A DNA stretch of 64,000 bases from CAMYMQ01 sp963730305 (GTDB taxonomy: Bacteria > Pseudomonadota > Alphaproteobacteria > Bin65): positions 124,001 to 188,000 of the forward strand of contig CAVSRB010000001.1 in assembly GCA_963730305.1 (NCBI GenBank), given 5' to 3'. Of the stretch, positions 51,862 to 60,792 are shown piece by piece. The translations under genes and the position numbers were made by a program. The number at the start of each line of letters is the position of its first letter. The stretch's first letter is position 1. Under the pieces are notes generated by a model. The model was not told the origin of the DNA. It did no database searches and saw only the letters and a program-made list of their open reading frames with translations.

Positions 51862-52494
51862 TTACCGCATACTTGCGGTGCTGGGATCGATCTGAGGGCG
51901 ATAGCCCCGGGCGAGGACGGCGATGGTGGCCGGCGGGGTGAGCGGGATGACGTCTCCGCGGGGAATCGCTCGCGGCTCGGAATACCCGCCCGGCGACCAC
52001 CGCCACAGCCGGCCGCCATCGAGCAACCAGGCGATATCCGGCCGATCCGGGAACGCCACGAAGACGCCATCGGGCAGGCCCGCCAATCCCCGTCGACACG
52101 CGCGCTCGTCGGGTCCCGCCACCCTTTGCCTGTGCAGAACCGCGTCGATGTCGCCGGCGCGCAGCGTGCTCGGGTCCTGCCCGGTTGCCTCGCCCCACAG
52201 CGTCCGGTAGCGCAGATAGTCGGGCCGCCGGCATTCGGCGCACGGGCGGTGGCCGGCGGCGAGTGCGGTCGCCTCGTCGAGGAAGAACAGCTCGGTGTAG
52301 CGGCCCGGCGCCATCAGCGGACGGCGGCGGCCCTTGAACGAGAGCCGGCAGATCAGCCACGCCGTGGTGGTCCAGCGCCGCCGGGTCAGGGTCCGGTGAT
52401 CGTCGTGCAGGCAGCCCCTGTTGCCCATCCAGGCGCCGCGGGCCGGGGTCGCGACGATCGACCCGAACGGCGTCACCCGGTTTTGCAGCGGCAC
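51862..52494 (-). CDS. conserved protein of unknown function with paired cysteines
   Basis: A 210-residue protein with 'PLQNRVTPFGSIVATPARG' at the start, 'MGNRGCLHD', 'FKGRRRPLMAPGRYTELFF' and 'GHRPCAECRRPDYLRY'. The 'GHRPCAECRR' segment looks like part of a metal site. The family is widespread in alphaproteobacteria and I know of no established role. GTG at 52494 is chosen because it directly follows the thioesterase stop and begins the conserved part. Confidence 0.72.
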   Translation of the reverse strand: MPLQNRVTPFGSIVATPARGAWMGNRGCLHDDHRTLTRRRWTTTAWLICRLSFKGRRRPLMAPGRYTELFFLDEATALAAGHRPCAECRRPDYLRYRTLWGEATGQDPSTLRAGDIDAVLHRQRVAGPDERACRRGLAGLPDGVFVAFPDRPDIAWLLDGGRLWRWSPGGYSEPRAIPRGDVIPLTPPATIAVLARGYRPQIDPSTASMR

Positions 52495-52498
52495 GGTG

Positions 52499-52942
52499 TC
52501 AGGCCCCCTCGGCCGACGCCCCGTTCGGCGGGATCGCGTAGCTGCCGACCACGTGGGCGACCGGCGGCTCATCGAGGTCGGTGAACACCTCGACCCGGCA
52601 CATCGCGATGCGCTTGCCCGGCTTGACGATACGGGCGTCCGCCCAGACGACGTCGCCGACCGGCCGGCGCAGGAAATGCATGGTCATGTCGGAGGTCACC
52701 GACTTGCGGCCGGTCGGATAGGCCGACATCACCGCCGCGTACATCGCGATGTCGGCGACCGCCATCACGATCGGGCCCGACACCGACCCGCCCTCGCGCA
52801 GGAACTCGGGCCGGACGTCGAGCCGGAACCGGGCGAAGCCGTGCTCGAGCTCGACCACGTGCCCGCCCAGCCAGACGCCGAACCACATCCGGTCGTTGGT
52901 CCGCTGCTCGAACTCCTCGATGGTAATCAGCGGCTGGGTCAC
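52499..52942 (-). CDS. PaaI-type hotdog thioesterase
   Basis: This 147-residue hotdog-fold protein has 'LREGGSVSGPIVMAVADIAM' near residue 49 (the central helix region), 'VTSDMTMHFLRRPVGDVVWA' near 83 and 'RIAMCRVEVFTD'. Such proteins hydrolyse acyl-CoA thioesters. GTG at 52942 begins the family part; ATG at 52972 would add ten unrelated residues. The DUF gene downstream is five bases away, so both are probably one unit. Confidence 0.82.
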   Translation of the reverse strand: MTQPLITIEEFEQRTNDRMWFGVWLGGHVVELEHGFARFRLDVRPEFLREGGSVSGPIVMAVADIAMYAAVMSAYPTGRKSVTSDMTMHFLRRPVGDVVWADARIVKPGKRIAMCRVEVFTDLDEPPVAHVVGSYAIPPNGASAEGA

Positions 52943-53050
52943 GCGGCACGTCCTGGATCGGTGAGCGGGCACGGGCTTGTCATGTGCGCAGGCACCGGTT
53001 TAGGTAGCCTGCAACCTCCGGCGCATCCACAATTTTCGGAAGGGAGAACG

Positions 53051-53806
53051 ATGGCAACCCTCGACGGCAAGATCGCCTGGATAACCGGCGCCGGAAGCGG
53101 CATCGGCGAAAGCGCCGCCCGCGCCCTCGCGGAAGACGGCGCGACGGTGGTTCTGACCGGCCGCCGGGCCGAACCGCTCGACGCCGTCGCCGCGGCGATC
53201 CATGACGCGGGCGGCAGCGCCGAGGTCGCGACCGCCGACGTCGCCGACGCGGCGGCAATCGCCGCGGTCGGCGCCGATATCGTCGCGCGGCACGGCCGGG
53301 TCGACATCCTGGTCAACAGCGCCGGGCTCAACGCCGTCAACCGCCACTGGGACGACCTCACGACCGATGCCTGGGACCAGGTCGTCGCCGTCAACCTCAG
53401 CGGCGCCTTCTACGCGATCCACGCGGTCCTGCCCCGGATGCGGGAACAGCAGGACGGGCTGATCGTCAACATCGCCTCGTGGGCCGGCAAGTTCGACACC
53501 CTGCTGACCGGCCCGGCCTACAACGCGTCCAAGCACGCCATGGTCGCGATGAACGCCCAGCTCAACATGGAGGAAGGCAAGCACGGCATCCGCGCCTGCG
53601 CGATCTCGCCCGGCGAGGTCAACACGCCGATCCTCGACAAGCGGCCGATCCCGGTGCCCGACGCGGAGAAGGCGCGGATGCTCCAGGCCGAGGACCTGGG
53701 CGCGACCATCCGCTTCGTCGCCACCATGCACCCGCGCGTCTGCCTCAACGAGATCGTGATCAGTCCGACCTGGAACCGGTTCTACCTGGCCCAGGCGCCG
53801 GGCTGA
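53051..53806 (+). CDS. short-chain dehydrogenase/reductase
   Basis: A 251-residue SDR with 'WITGAGSGIGESAARALAED' near residue 10, 'NSAGLNAVNRHWDDL' near 92, 'VNIASWAGKF' with the catalytic serine and 'YNASKHAMVAMN' with Y and K. 'CAISPGEVNTPILDKRP' is family-typical. The substrate is unknown. The ribosome site gggag lies seven bases before the ATG at 53051. Confidence 0.9.
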   Translation: MATLDGKIAWITGAGSGIGESAARALAEDGATVVLTGRRAEPLDAVAAAIHDAGGSAEVATADVADAAAIAAVGADIVARHGRVDILVNSAGLNAVNRHWDDLTTDAWDQVVAVNLSGAFYAIHAVLPRMREQQDGLIVNIASWAGKFDTLLTGPAYNASKHAMVAMNAQLNMEEGKHGIRACAISPGEVNTPILDKRPIPVPDAEKARMLQAEDLGATIRFVATMHPRVCLNEIVISPTWNRFYLAQAPG

Positions 53807-53876
53807 CACCGCCTGTTCCCACACCGCCGCCGAGCCCCTATCCTCGGGGTGCGGACCGCGAACCGGAGCGACCGAC

Positions 53877-54699
53877 ATGACCGCCCCCACGACCAAGCCC
53901 GATACCGCACCGGCCGAGACCAACGAGCCGGTGCTGCTGCGCGATGCGGCCGACGGCATCGCCACGCTGACCCTCAACCGGCCGCGCGCCTACAACGCCC
54001 TGTCCGAGGAACTGATCGACGCGCTCCAGGACGCGCTCGACGAGATCGCCCGCGACAAGGACGTCCGCGTGGTGATCCTGGGCGCCGCCGGCAAGGCCTT
54101 CTGCGCGGGCCACGACTTGAAGGAGATGCGGGCGACGCCCGACGCCAGCTACTACCGCGCGCTGTTCGCCAAGTGCAGCCGGCTGATGACCTCGATCGTC
54201 GCCCTGCCCCAGCCGGTGATCGCGCGGGTCCACGGCATCGCCACGGCCGCCGGCTGTCAGTTGGTCGCCACCTGCGACCTCGCCGTCGCCGCCGACGACG
54301 CCCGCTTCGCCACCAACGGCATCTCCAACGGCCTGTTCTGCTCGACCCCGTCGGTGGCGCTGTCGCGCAACGTCGCGCCCAAGCAGGCCTTCGAGATGCT
54401 GTTCACCGGCGAATTCGTCGACGCCGAGACGGCGCGGTCGATCGGCCTGGTCAACCGGGTCGTGCCCGAGGCCGAGCTGGCCCAGGGCGCGCTCGGCGCT
54501 GGCCCGCTCGATCGCCGAGAAGTCGCCGGTCACCCTGCGCAGCGGCAAGGCGATGTTCTACAAGCAGCTCGGCATGGACCTCGACGACGCCTACGCCTTC
54601 GCCGCCGAGAACATGGCCTGCGACATGATGAGCGCCGACGCCGGCGAGGGCATCGACGCCTTCATCGAGAAGCGCAAGCCGGTGTGGAAGGGCGAGTAG
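53877..54699 (+). CDS. enoyl-CoA hydratase/isomerase family protein (ECHDC3-like), frameshifted
   Basis: Read across one indel this is a 273-residue crotonase-fold protein. 'IATLTLNRPRAYNALSEEL' near residue 29, the oxyanion-hole segments 'AFCAGHDLKEMR' near 78 and 'ARVHGIATAAGCQLVATCDL' near 120, and 'NGISNGLFCSTPSVALSR' are clear. At 54495-54496 one g of gg is extra; removal turns the tail into 'ALALARSIAEKSPVTLRSGK' and '...IEKRKPVWKGE'. The reaction is likely a hydration or isomerisation of an acyl-CoA. Confidence 0.87.
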
Positions 54700-54766
54700 T
54701 CAAAAAGGCGGAATGGCGGCGCTTCGCGCCTTGACGGCCGCCCGGCCCCGCACCCACTGTGCCGCC

Positions 54767-55246
54767 ATGAACCACGACACCTACACCGACGACTTCATCA
54801 AGGGCGTGCTCGGCTCGGCCCGCACCATCGCCATGGTCGGGGCCAGCGCCAACTGGAACCGGCCCAGCTACTTCGTCATGAAATACCTGCAGCAGAAGGG
54901 CTTCCGGGTGATCCCGGTCAATCCCCGCGAGGCCGGCCAGGAGATCCTCGGGGAGACGGTCTACGCCGAGCTCAAGGACGTGCCCGACAAGGTCGACATG
55001 GTCGACATCTTCCGCAATTCCGAGGCCGCCGGGCCGATCACCGACGAGGCGATCGAGATCGGCGCCACGTCGGTGTGGATGCAGATCGGCGTGCGCAACG
55101 AGGCGGCCGCCGAACGGGCCGAGAAGGCCGGGCTCAAGGTGGTGATGAACCGCTGCCCCAAGATCGAGTATTCCCGCCTCCACGGCGAGCTGAGCTGGGG
55201 CGGCTTCAATTCGCGCGTGATCTCGAGCAAGCGCCGGAAGATCTAG
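54767..55246 (+). CDS. CoA-binding (Rossmann) protein, YccU-like
   Basis: A 159-residue CoA-binding domain protein: 'TIAMVGASANWNRPSYFVMK' near residue 19, 'GFRVIPVNPREAGQEILGE' near 45, and 'MNRCPKIEYSRLHGELSWGG' near 128. This type commonly lies next to metY in alphaproteobacteria, as it does here (41 bases). The ATG at 54767 is preferred over an upstream in-frame start because it begins the conserved part. Confidence 0.86.
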   Translation: MNHDTYTDDFIKGVLGSARTIAMVGASANWNRPSYFVMKYLQQKGFRVIPVNPREAGQEILGETVYAELKDVPDKVDMVDIFRNSEAAGPITDEAIEIGATSVWMQIGVRNEAAAERAEKAGLKVVMNRCPKIEYSRLHGELSWGGFNSRVISSKRRKI

Positions 55247-55286
55247 CGGCGACAGTCCGGCCGCCGAAGAACAACCTCCAAAGGGA

Positions 55287-56588
55287 ATGGAAATGTCCGA
55301 CGAACAAACTCCAGGCTTCGACACTCTCGCCGTCCACGCCGGCGGCGCGCCCGACCCGGCGACCGGCGCCCGCCAGACGCCGATCTACCAGACCACCTCC
55401 TACGTCTTCGACGACGCCGACCACGCCGCGGCGCTGTTCAACCTGCAGCAGCCGGGCTTCATCTACTCGCGGCTGACCAATCCGACCGTCTCGGTGCTGG
55501 AGGAGCGCATCGCCGCGCTCGAGGGCGGCGTCGGCGCCACCGCGACCGCCTCGGGCCACGCCGCGCAGATCCTGGCGCTGTTCCCGCTGATGAGCCCCGG
55601 CGCGGAGGTGATCGCCTCCAAGAAGCTCTATGGCGGCTCGCTCAACCAGATGGGCCACAGCTACAAGAAGTTCGGCTGGAACGCCGTCTTCGTCGATCCC
55701 GAAGACCCCGACAACTTCCGCAAGGCGCTGACCGACGACACGCGGGCGATCTTCATCGAGAACCTCGCCAACCCGGGCGGCGTGGTCGTCGACATCGAGG
55801 CGGTCGCCAAGATCGCCCACGAGGCCGCCGTGCCGCTGATCGTCGACAGCACCATGGCCAGCCCCTACCTCAACCGGCCGATGGAATGGGGCGCCGACAT
55901 CGTGGTCCACTCGACCACCAAGTTCCTGAGCGGCAACGGCAGCGCCGTCGGCGGCGCGGTGGTCGATTCGGCGCGGTTCGACTGGCTCGCCCACCGCGAC
56001 AAGTATCCGAGCATGGCCCGGCCCGCGCCCGAGTACCACGGGCTGACCTTCGCCGAGACCTTCGGGGAGCTGGCCTACACCGTCTACGGCCACGCCGTCG
56101 GCCTGCGCGACCTGGGCGCGAGCCAGAGCCCGATGAACGCCTGGATCACGCTCCAGGGCATCGAGACCCTGGGTCTGCGCATGCAGCGGCACTGCGACAA
56201 CGCGCTCGCGGTCGCCCGGTTCCTCGAAGCCCACCCGCAGGTCGCCTGGGTCTCCTATGCCGGCCTCGATTCGAGCCCGTTCCAGGCGCTCGCCCGCAAG
56301 TACATGCCGAACGGCGCCGGCGCGGTGTTCACCTTCGGGGTGACCGGCGGCTACGAGATGGGCATCAAGGTGGTCGAGAATGTCGAGCTGTTCAGCCACC
56401 TCGCCAACATCGGCGACACCCGCTCGCTGATCATCCACCCGGCCTCGACCACACACCGCCAGCTCACCGAGGAGCAGCTCGCCGCCGCGGGCGCCGGGGC
56501 CGACGTGATCCGATTGTCGATCGGGATCGAGACCGCCGACGACATCATCGCCGACCTCGACCAGGCCCTGACCCGCGCCGCCGGCTAG
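55287..56588 (+). CDS. metY: O-acetylhomoserine sulfhydrylase (MetY)
   Basis: A 433-residue PLP enzyme of the Cys/Met metabolism family. 'YIYSRLTNPT'-type sequence ('FIYSRLTNPTVSVLEERIAA') is near residue 56, the PLP lysine is in 'VHSTTKFLSGNGSAVGG' near 206, and 'DTRSLIIHPASTTHRQL' near 374. It makes homocysteine (or methionine with methanethiol) from O-acetylhomoserine and sulfide. A short start at MSDEQ (55293) is possible. Confidence 0.93.
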   Translation: MEMSDEQTPGFDTLAVHAGGAPDPATGARQTPIYQTTSYVFDDADHAAALFNLQQPGFIYSRLTNPTVSVLEERIAALEGGVGATATASGHAAQILALFPLMSPGAEVIASKKLYGGSLNQMGHSYKKFGWNAVFVDPEDPDNFRKALTDDTRAIFIENLANPGGVVVDIEAVAKIAHEAAVPLIVDSTMASPYLNRPMEWGADIVVHSTTKFLSGNGSAVGGAVVDSARFDWLAHRDKYPSMARPAPEYHGLTFAETFGELAYTVYGHAVGLRDLGASQSPMNAWITLQGIETLGLRMQRHCDNALAVARFLEAHPQVAWVSYAGLDSSPFQALARKYMPNGAGAVFTFGVTGGYEMGIKVVENVELFSHLANIGDTRSLIIHPASTTHRQLTEEQLAAAGAGADVIRLSIGIETADDIIADLDQALTRAAG

Positions 56589-56597
56589 CAGATCGGG

Positions 56598-56987
56598 TCA
56601 TTCATCCGGGTAGCTGGCGACCTCGATCAGGTTGCCGTCCGGATCGCGGAAGTAGACCGACATGATCGGCCCGGTCGCCCCGGTGCGGGCGATCGGGCCC
56701 GCTTCCACGGCAACGCCTTCACGCGCGAGACACGCGACGACGGCGTCGGGCGGCAACGCGGTGATCAGGCATAGATCCGCGCTGCCCGGCGTGGGCATCG
56801 CGGCCTTGGGCTCGAACTCGGCGCCGGCCTGGTGCAGGTTGATCTTGTGGCGGCCGAAATGGAGCGCGGTCCGGCCGTCGCCGAAGGTCTTCGCGGCCAT
56901 GCCGAGCACCCGGGAATAGAAATCCACCGTCGCCGCGATGTCGCGGACCGTCAGCACCAGGTGGTCGATGCGGTCGATCGCGATCAT
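56598..56987 (-). CDS. VOC superfamily (glyoxalase/dioxygenase-fold) protein
   Basis: A 129-residue vicinal-oxygen-chelate protein. 'IDRIDHLVLTVRDIAATVDF' starts the first module with the metal histidine, 'LHFGRHKINLHQAG' gives the second ligand region and 'YFRDPDGNLIEVASY' the last glutamate. The substrate is unknown. ATG at 56987; it lies eight bases after the cutA stop. Confidence 0.85.
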   Translation of the reverse strand: MIAIDRIDHLVLTVRDIAATVDFYSRVLGMAAKTFGDGRTALHFGRHKINLHQAGAEFEPKAAMPTPGSADLCLITALPPDAVVACLAREGVAVEAGPIARTGATGPIMSVYFRDPDGNLIEVASYPDE

Positions 56988-56995
56988 CGCGCCGC

Positions 56996-57331
56996 TCAGG
57001 CGACCGTCGGCGGCGCTTCGGCCGTCTCGTCCATGATCCATTGCAGGAAGGCCGGATTGCCGCCCTCGATCGGCAGCGCGACGACGCAGGGGCAGCTATA
57101 GGAATGGAGTTCCAGCACCCGCTCGGTCAGCGCATCGACCAGATCGGCGCGGGTCTTGGCGATCAGGACGACCTCGTCGTCGTGCCGGGCCTGGCCTTCC
57201 CACCAGTAGATCGAGGTCATGCCCGGCAGCACGTTGGCGCAGGCGGCGAGCCGTTCCTCGACCAGGGTGCGGCCGAGCACTTTCGCCTCTTCCTCGGAGC
57301 CGGCGGTCATATAGATCAGGCACGCGTCCAT
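56996..57331 (-). CDS. cutA: divalent-cation tolerance protein CutA
   Basis: A 111-residue CutA trimer-forming protein: 'CLIYMTAGSEEEAKVLGRTL' near residue 3, 'AACANVLPGMTSIYWWEG' near 31, 'VVLIAKTRADLVDAL' near 58 and 'HSYSCPCVVALPI' near 80. The role in copper tolerance is debated. ATG at 57331 is supported by a strong ribosome site (ggaggagg). Confidence 0.92.
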   Translation of the reverse strand: MDACLIYMTAGSEEEAKVLGRTLVEERLAACANVLPGMTSIYWWEGQARHDDEVVLIAKTRADLVDALTERVLELHSYSCPCVVALPIEGGNPAFLQWIMDETAEAPPTVA

Positions 57332-57447
57332 GGCCTCCTCCACGATCCGGATCGACTTCGCCCGCGGGATACACTAGCCTCGCGTCAAAGGCCAACCGCA
57401 AAGGCTGGCCACAGTCGGCGACAGACCGGCGATGCGAGGGACGAGCA

Positions 57448-57729
57448 ATGACGGTACAGCCGCGGGCGCCGGCGGGGCCGCACGAGCCCGTTGTCGAACG
57501 GGCGACACCGCAACAGCTGGCCTGGCTCCGGCGCGGACTGGACCAGCCCGGCGGCAAGCTGCCGCTGTTCGACACCAACGGCAAGCGGGTGTCGAGCCGG
57601 ACGGTCAAGAGTTGCGTCCGGGCCGGCTGGGCCGAGCCGTGGTTCGCCAATCCGATCAAGCCCGACTGGGAAGTGTGCAAGCTGACGGACCGAGGCCGCC
57701 TCGTCGCCGCCAACGGCATCGGCGCCTGA
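57448..57729 (+). CDS. small protein of unknown function, possible winged helix
   Basis: A 93-residue protein: 'RATPQQLAWLRRGLDQPGGK' near residue 17, 'RVSSRTVKSCVRAGWAEPWF' near 47 and 'DWEVCKLTDRGRLV' near 72. The pattern 'V..C...GWAEPW...P...W.V.KLT..GR' looks like a small winged-helix domain, but DNA binding is inference only. ATG at 57448. Confidence 0.6.
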   Translation: MTVQPRAPAGPHEPVVERATPQQLAWLRRGLDQPGGKLPLFDTNGKRVSSRTVKSCVRAGWAEPWFANPIKPDWEVCKLTDRGRLVAANGIGA

Positions 57730-57754
57730 GCGGCCGGCCCGCGACCGGTCGATA

Positions 57755-58937
57755 CTAGGCCGACGCGGCGGCGACCGGGTCGGCCCAGGCGGTATCGAAA
57801 CTGACGTCGATGTCGCGCAGCCCGGCCACCGTCGGGCAGCCGATCTGGGCCAGGCAGCGGTCGAGTTCGTCGCGCAGGAAGTCGACCGCCTTGGTCGCGC
57901 CCTGCCTGGCCCGCCGCCGCGGCGCCGTAGAGCGTCGCCCGGCCGACGAAGACGTAGTCCGCGCCCAGCGCGAGCGCCTTGGCGATGTCGGGGCCGCGCC
58001 GCACGCCGCTGTCGAGGCACAAGACGAGCTTGTCGCCGACCGCCGACCGGATCGCCGGCAGCACCTCGATCGGCGCCGGCGCCGCGTCGAGCTGGCGGCC
58101 GCCATGGTTCGAGATGACGATGCCGTCGACGCCGTGCTCGACCGCCAGCAGGGCATCGGCGACCGACTGGATCCCCTTGATCAGCAAAGGCTTCTTCCAC
58201 GCCTTGCGGATACCGTCGATCATCGCCCAGCTGACCGATCCGGTGAGCTGGGACGAGATGTAGCCCGCCAGGGTCGCGACCTTGGCGCCGGGCTTCGAAT
58301 AGGGCTTGAGGTTCTCGAAGTTGGGCATGCCGTTGCGCAGCAGTTGGAGCGCCCAGCCGGGGTGGGTCGCGCCGTCGAGCGCCAGGCCGACACTCGGCCG
58401 CAGCGGCAGCATGAAGCCGTTGCGGAGGTCGCGCTCGCGCTTGGCGGAGACCGGCACGTCGACGGTGACCATCAGCGCGTGCGCGCCGGCCGCGTCCGCC
58501 CGGCGGACCAGGTCCTCGCGGGCGCCCTCCTCCTTCGGCATGTAGAGCTGGAACCAGGCGTGCTCGGGCGCGACCTGCCCGATCGTCTCGATCGAGGTCG
58601 TGCCGGCCGTGCTCAGCACGAAGGGCACGTCCGCGGCCACCGCGGTGCGCGCCAGCGCGCTGTCGGCGTCGGGCCAGGCGAGGTTGGACAGGCCGGTGGG
58701 CCCGATCCCGAACGGCAGGGCGTAGCGGCGGCCGAACAGGGTCGTCGACAGGTCGCGGGTGCCGATGTCGACCAGGTAGCGCGGGACGATCCGGACCCGC
58801 TCGAAGGCGGCCCGGTTGTGGGCCATGCCGCGCTCGTCCTCGACCGCGCCGTCGATATAGTCGAACACGATGCGCGGCAGCCGCCGCTTGGCGATGAGCC
58901 TCAGGTCCGCAATATTCTGTGCACGCGAAATGCGCAT
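57755..58937 (-). CDS. lldD: FMN-dependent alpha-hydroxy-acid dehydrogenase (LldD-like), frameshifted
   Basis: Read across one indel this is a 393-residue FMN TIM-barrel protein that oxidises L-lactate or a similar 2-hydroxy acid. 'RLPRIVFDYIDGAVEDERGM' near residue 19, 'PIGPTGLS'-type 'FGIGPTGLSNLAWPDAD' near 76, the catalytic histidine in 'VISNHGGRQLDAAPAP', and 'VLCLDSGVRRGPDIAKALAL' are family motifs. At 57910-57912 one c (plus strand) is extra; removal gives 'GAAAARQGATKAVDFLRDEL'. The exact substrate is not determined. Confidence 0.86.
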
Positions 58938-59072
58938 CCCCTACTCCGATCGTAATTCTGCTGCGCCCGCCCCGGGGCAGCCCCTGGATTACAGGAAGGC
59001 GCGAGAGAGCGCCACCGGCTGAACCGGTGGTCGAAGATGCATCCGGCGTAACGCTGCGCGAAGGCGGCCGGG

Positions 59073-59477
59073 CTAGCTCGAAGCCTTGCCGTTCTGGTCC
59101 CGCAGCAGGTCCCGGATCTCGGTGAGCAGCTGCACGTCCTCGGGCGGCGCGGCCGGCTCTTCCGGCTTCTCCTCCTGCTTGCGCTTGAGCTGGTTCATCG
59201 CCTTGATCACCAGGAACAGGGCGAAGGCGACGATGACGAACTCGATGATCGTGTTGACGAATACGCCAACATTCATCGTGACCGGCTTCGGACCGGTCTG
59301 CAGCGTGATCACGATGCTCGAAAAGTCCGAGCCGCCAAGGAGCATGCCGACCGGCGGCATGATCACGTCCTTGACCAGGGACGCCACGATCTTGCCGAAG
59401 GCGACGCCAAGGATGATGCCGACGGCCATGTCGATGACATTGCCGCGCATCGCGAATTCTTTGAATTCCTTGAGCAT
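59073..59477 (-). CDS. mscL: large-conductance mechanosensitive channel MscL
   Basis: A 134-residue MscL: 'FKEFAMRGNVIDMAVGIILG' near residue 5 is the gate helix, followed by 'ASLVKDVIMPPVGMLLGG' and the second membrane segment 'VNTIIEFVIVAFALFLVIK' near 74. The C-terminal helix 'DVQLLTEIRDLL' forms the cytoplasmic bundle. It releases solutes under osmotic down-shock. Length is normal. Confidence 0.95.
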   Translation of the reverse strand: MLKEFKEFAMRGNVIDMAVGIILGVAFGKIVASLVKDVIMPPVGMLLGGSDFSSIVITLQTGPKPVTMNVGVFVNTIIEFVIVAFALFLVIKAMNQLKRKQEEKPEEPAAPPEDVQLLTEIRDLLRDQNGKASS

Positions 59478-59614
59478 GTTTCCCCCTCATGTCGTCTTGC
59501 CCGCGCCGTGCGCGCGTGCCACCGCTCAACGTTCAGACGTTAGCGGGACGAAGTCCAGCACAACCGACGCGCACACCGCGGCGGCGGTGTATTTCGGCGA
59601 TCAGGGTGGGGAAA

Positions 59615-59691
59615 TGGTCGGAGCGGCGGGATTCGAACCCACGACCTCCTGCGCCCCATGCAGGCGCGCTACCAAGCTGCGCTACGCTCCG
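59615..59691 (-). tRNA. tRNA-Pro (anticodon GGG)
   Basis: A minus-strand cloverleaf with encoded CCA. Acceptor arms CGGAGCG and CGCTCCG are perfect, the anticodon stem CCTGC/GCAGG is perfect and the loop ATGGGGC gives GGG. It lies just downstream of the merR gene, a common arrangement in alphaproteobacteria. Confidence 0.96.
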
Positions 59692-59789
59692 ACAATAAGC
59701 CCCGACGCGCCCTACGGTCAGGCCCGTGGGCCGAGGCGCGGGCACTCTATCCCCGCGGTCGGGGGCTGACAACCGGCTTCGCGCGTGGC

Positions 59790-60350
59790 CTACCCGTCCG
59801 GTGACCGCAAGCGGTCGCGAAGCTGCTCGAGCTCGCGGATCGCCGTCCCGATCGCCGCCCGCGACCCCTCGTCGAGGCCGCCGCGCCCGCCGGTTTCGAG
59901 CACGTGCAGGACCGTGTCGGGCGAGACCGTATCGTCGAACCCCTGGAGGCCCGGGTCGGACATGGCCTGTTCGGAAACGGACTGTTCGGAAACGGACTGT
60001 TCGGACCGGGCCGGCTCGGACAGGGCCGGCTCAGACGGCGCCGGCTCGGCCGCGGGCGGCTCTGCCTCGGCCGGTTCCTCGCCGGCATCCGCCGTGCCCG
60101 CCCCTTCGCGCAACAGCTTCTGGACGCCCTTGATGGTGTAGCCGTCGTCGTAGAGCCAGTTCCGCACCCGGCGGATCAGGTCGACGTCCTCGGGTCGGTA
60201 GTAGCGGCGGCCGCCGCCGCGCTTCAGCGGCTTGATCTGGGCGAATTTGGTCTCCCAGAAGCGCAGCACGTGCTGCGGCACGTCGACGTCGTCGGCGACC
60301 TCGCTGATCGTCCGGAAGGCATCCGCCGATTTACCGTCGCGTCGCGCCAC
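59790..60350 (-). CDS. MerR-family transcriptional regulator
   Basis: A 186-residue protein with a MerR-type helix-turn-helix: 'FRTISEVADDVDVPQHVLRF' near residue 12, 'WETKFAQIKPLKRGGGRRYY' near 32, 'DVDLIRRVRNWLYDDGYTIK' near 55. A low-complexity acidic/proline region follows with repeated 'SEPAx' and 'SEQSV' units, then a helical end 'IGTAIRELEQLRDRL'. The gene is conserved next to ihfA in alphaproteobacteria; the inducer is unknown. Confidence 0.9.
   Translation of the reverse strand: MARRDGKSADAFRTISEVADDVDVPQHVLRFWETKFAQIKPLKRGGGRRYYRPEDVDLIRRVRNWLYDDGYTIKGVQKLLREGAGTADAGEEPAEAEPPAAEPAPSEPALSEPARSEQSVSEQSVSEQAMSDPGLQGFDDTVSPDTVLHVLETGGRGGLDEGSRAAIGTAIRELEQLRDRLRSPDG
59967..60005. repeat. 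15-bp tandem repeat inside the merR gene
   Basis: The unit ctgttcggaaacgga occurs twice in full and then in part. It encodes the repeated 'SEQSV' units of the MerR linker, so the copy number can change by whole five-residue steps without a frameshift. Confidence 0.75.
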
Positions 60351-60389
60351 GTCGTCGCCTGCTCCCGCCCGCCGTCGGCCGGCTGCTGC

Positions 60390-60707
60390 CTATTCGGCCG
60401 GCTGGGCCGCTTCCGCGCCGTTGAGGCGCTCCTTGAGGATGTTGGAGGGCCGGAAGATCAGCACCCGCCGCGGCAGGATCGGAACCTCTTCCCCGGTCTT
60501 GGGGTTGCGGCCCTTGCGCTCGCCCTTGTGGCGCACCATGAAGCTGCCGAAGGAGGAAATCTTGACGTTCTCGCCCTGGATCAGGGCATCGCAAATCTCT
60601 TCCAGCACGTGCTCGACCAGCTTGGCCGAATCGTTCCTCGACAGACCGATTTCCTGGTAGACCGCGTCGCCCAGATCGGCCCTCGTCACTGTATTTCCCG
60701 CCATCAT
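60390..60707 (-). CDS. ihfA: integration host factor subunit alpha
   Basis: A 105-residue DNA-bending protein: 'TVTRADLGDAVYQEIGLSRN' near residue 6, 'VKISSFGSFMVRHKGERKGR' near 48 and the arm region 'NPKTGEEVPILPRRVLIFRP' near 68. It works with IhfB in recombination and transcription. The second methionine (position 2) may be the real start. It follows fabH. Confidence 0.95.
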   Translation of the reverse strand: MMAGNTVTRADLGDAVYQEIGLSRNDSAKLVEHVLEEICDALIQGENVKISSFGSFMVRHKGERKGRNPKTGEEVPILPRRVLIFRPSNILKERLNGAEAAQPAE

Positions 60708-60792
60708 TGTCCCCCCAAAGCGGCTTTCGAACCGTAGTCACCGGCTCGGAAACGGTCAAGTAGCGGAACCGCGCCGACCGCCGATCCCCACC

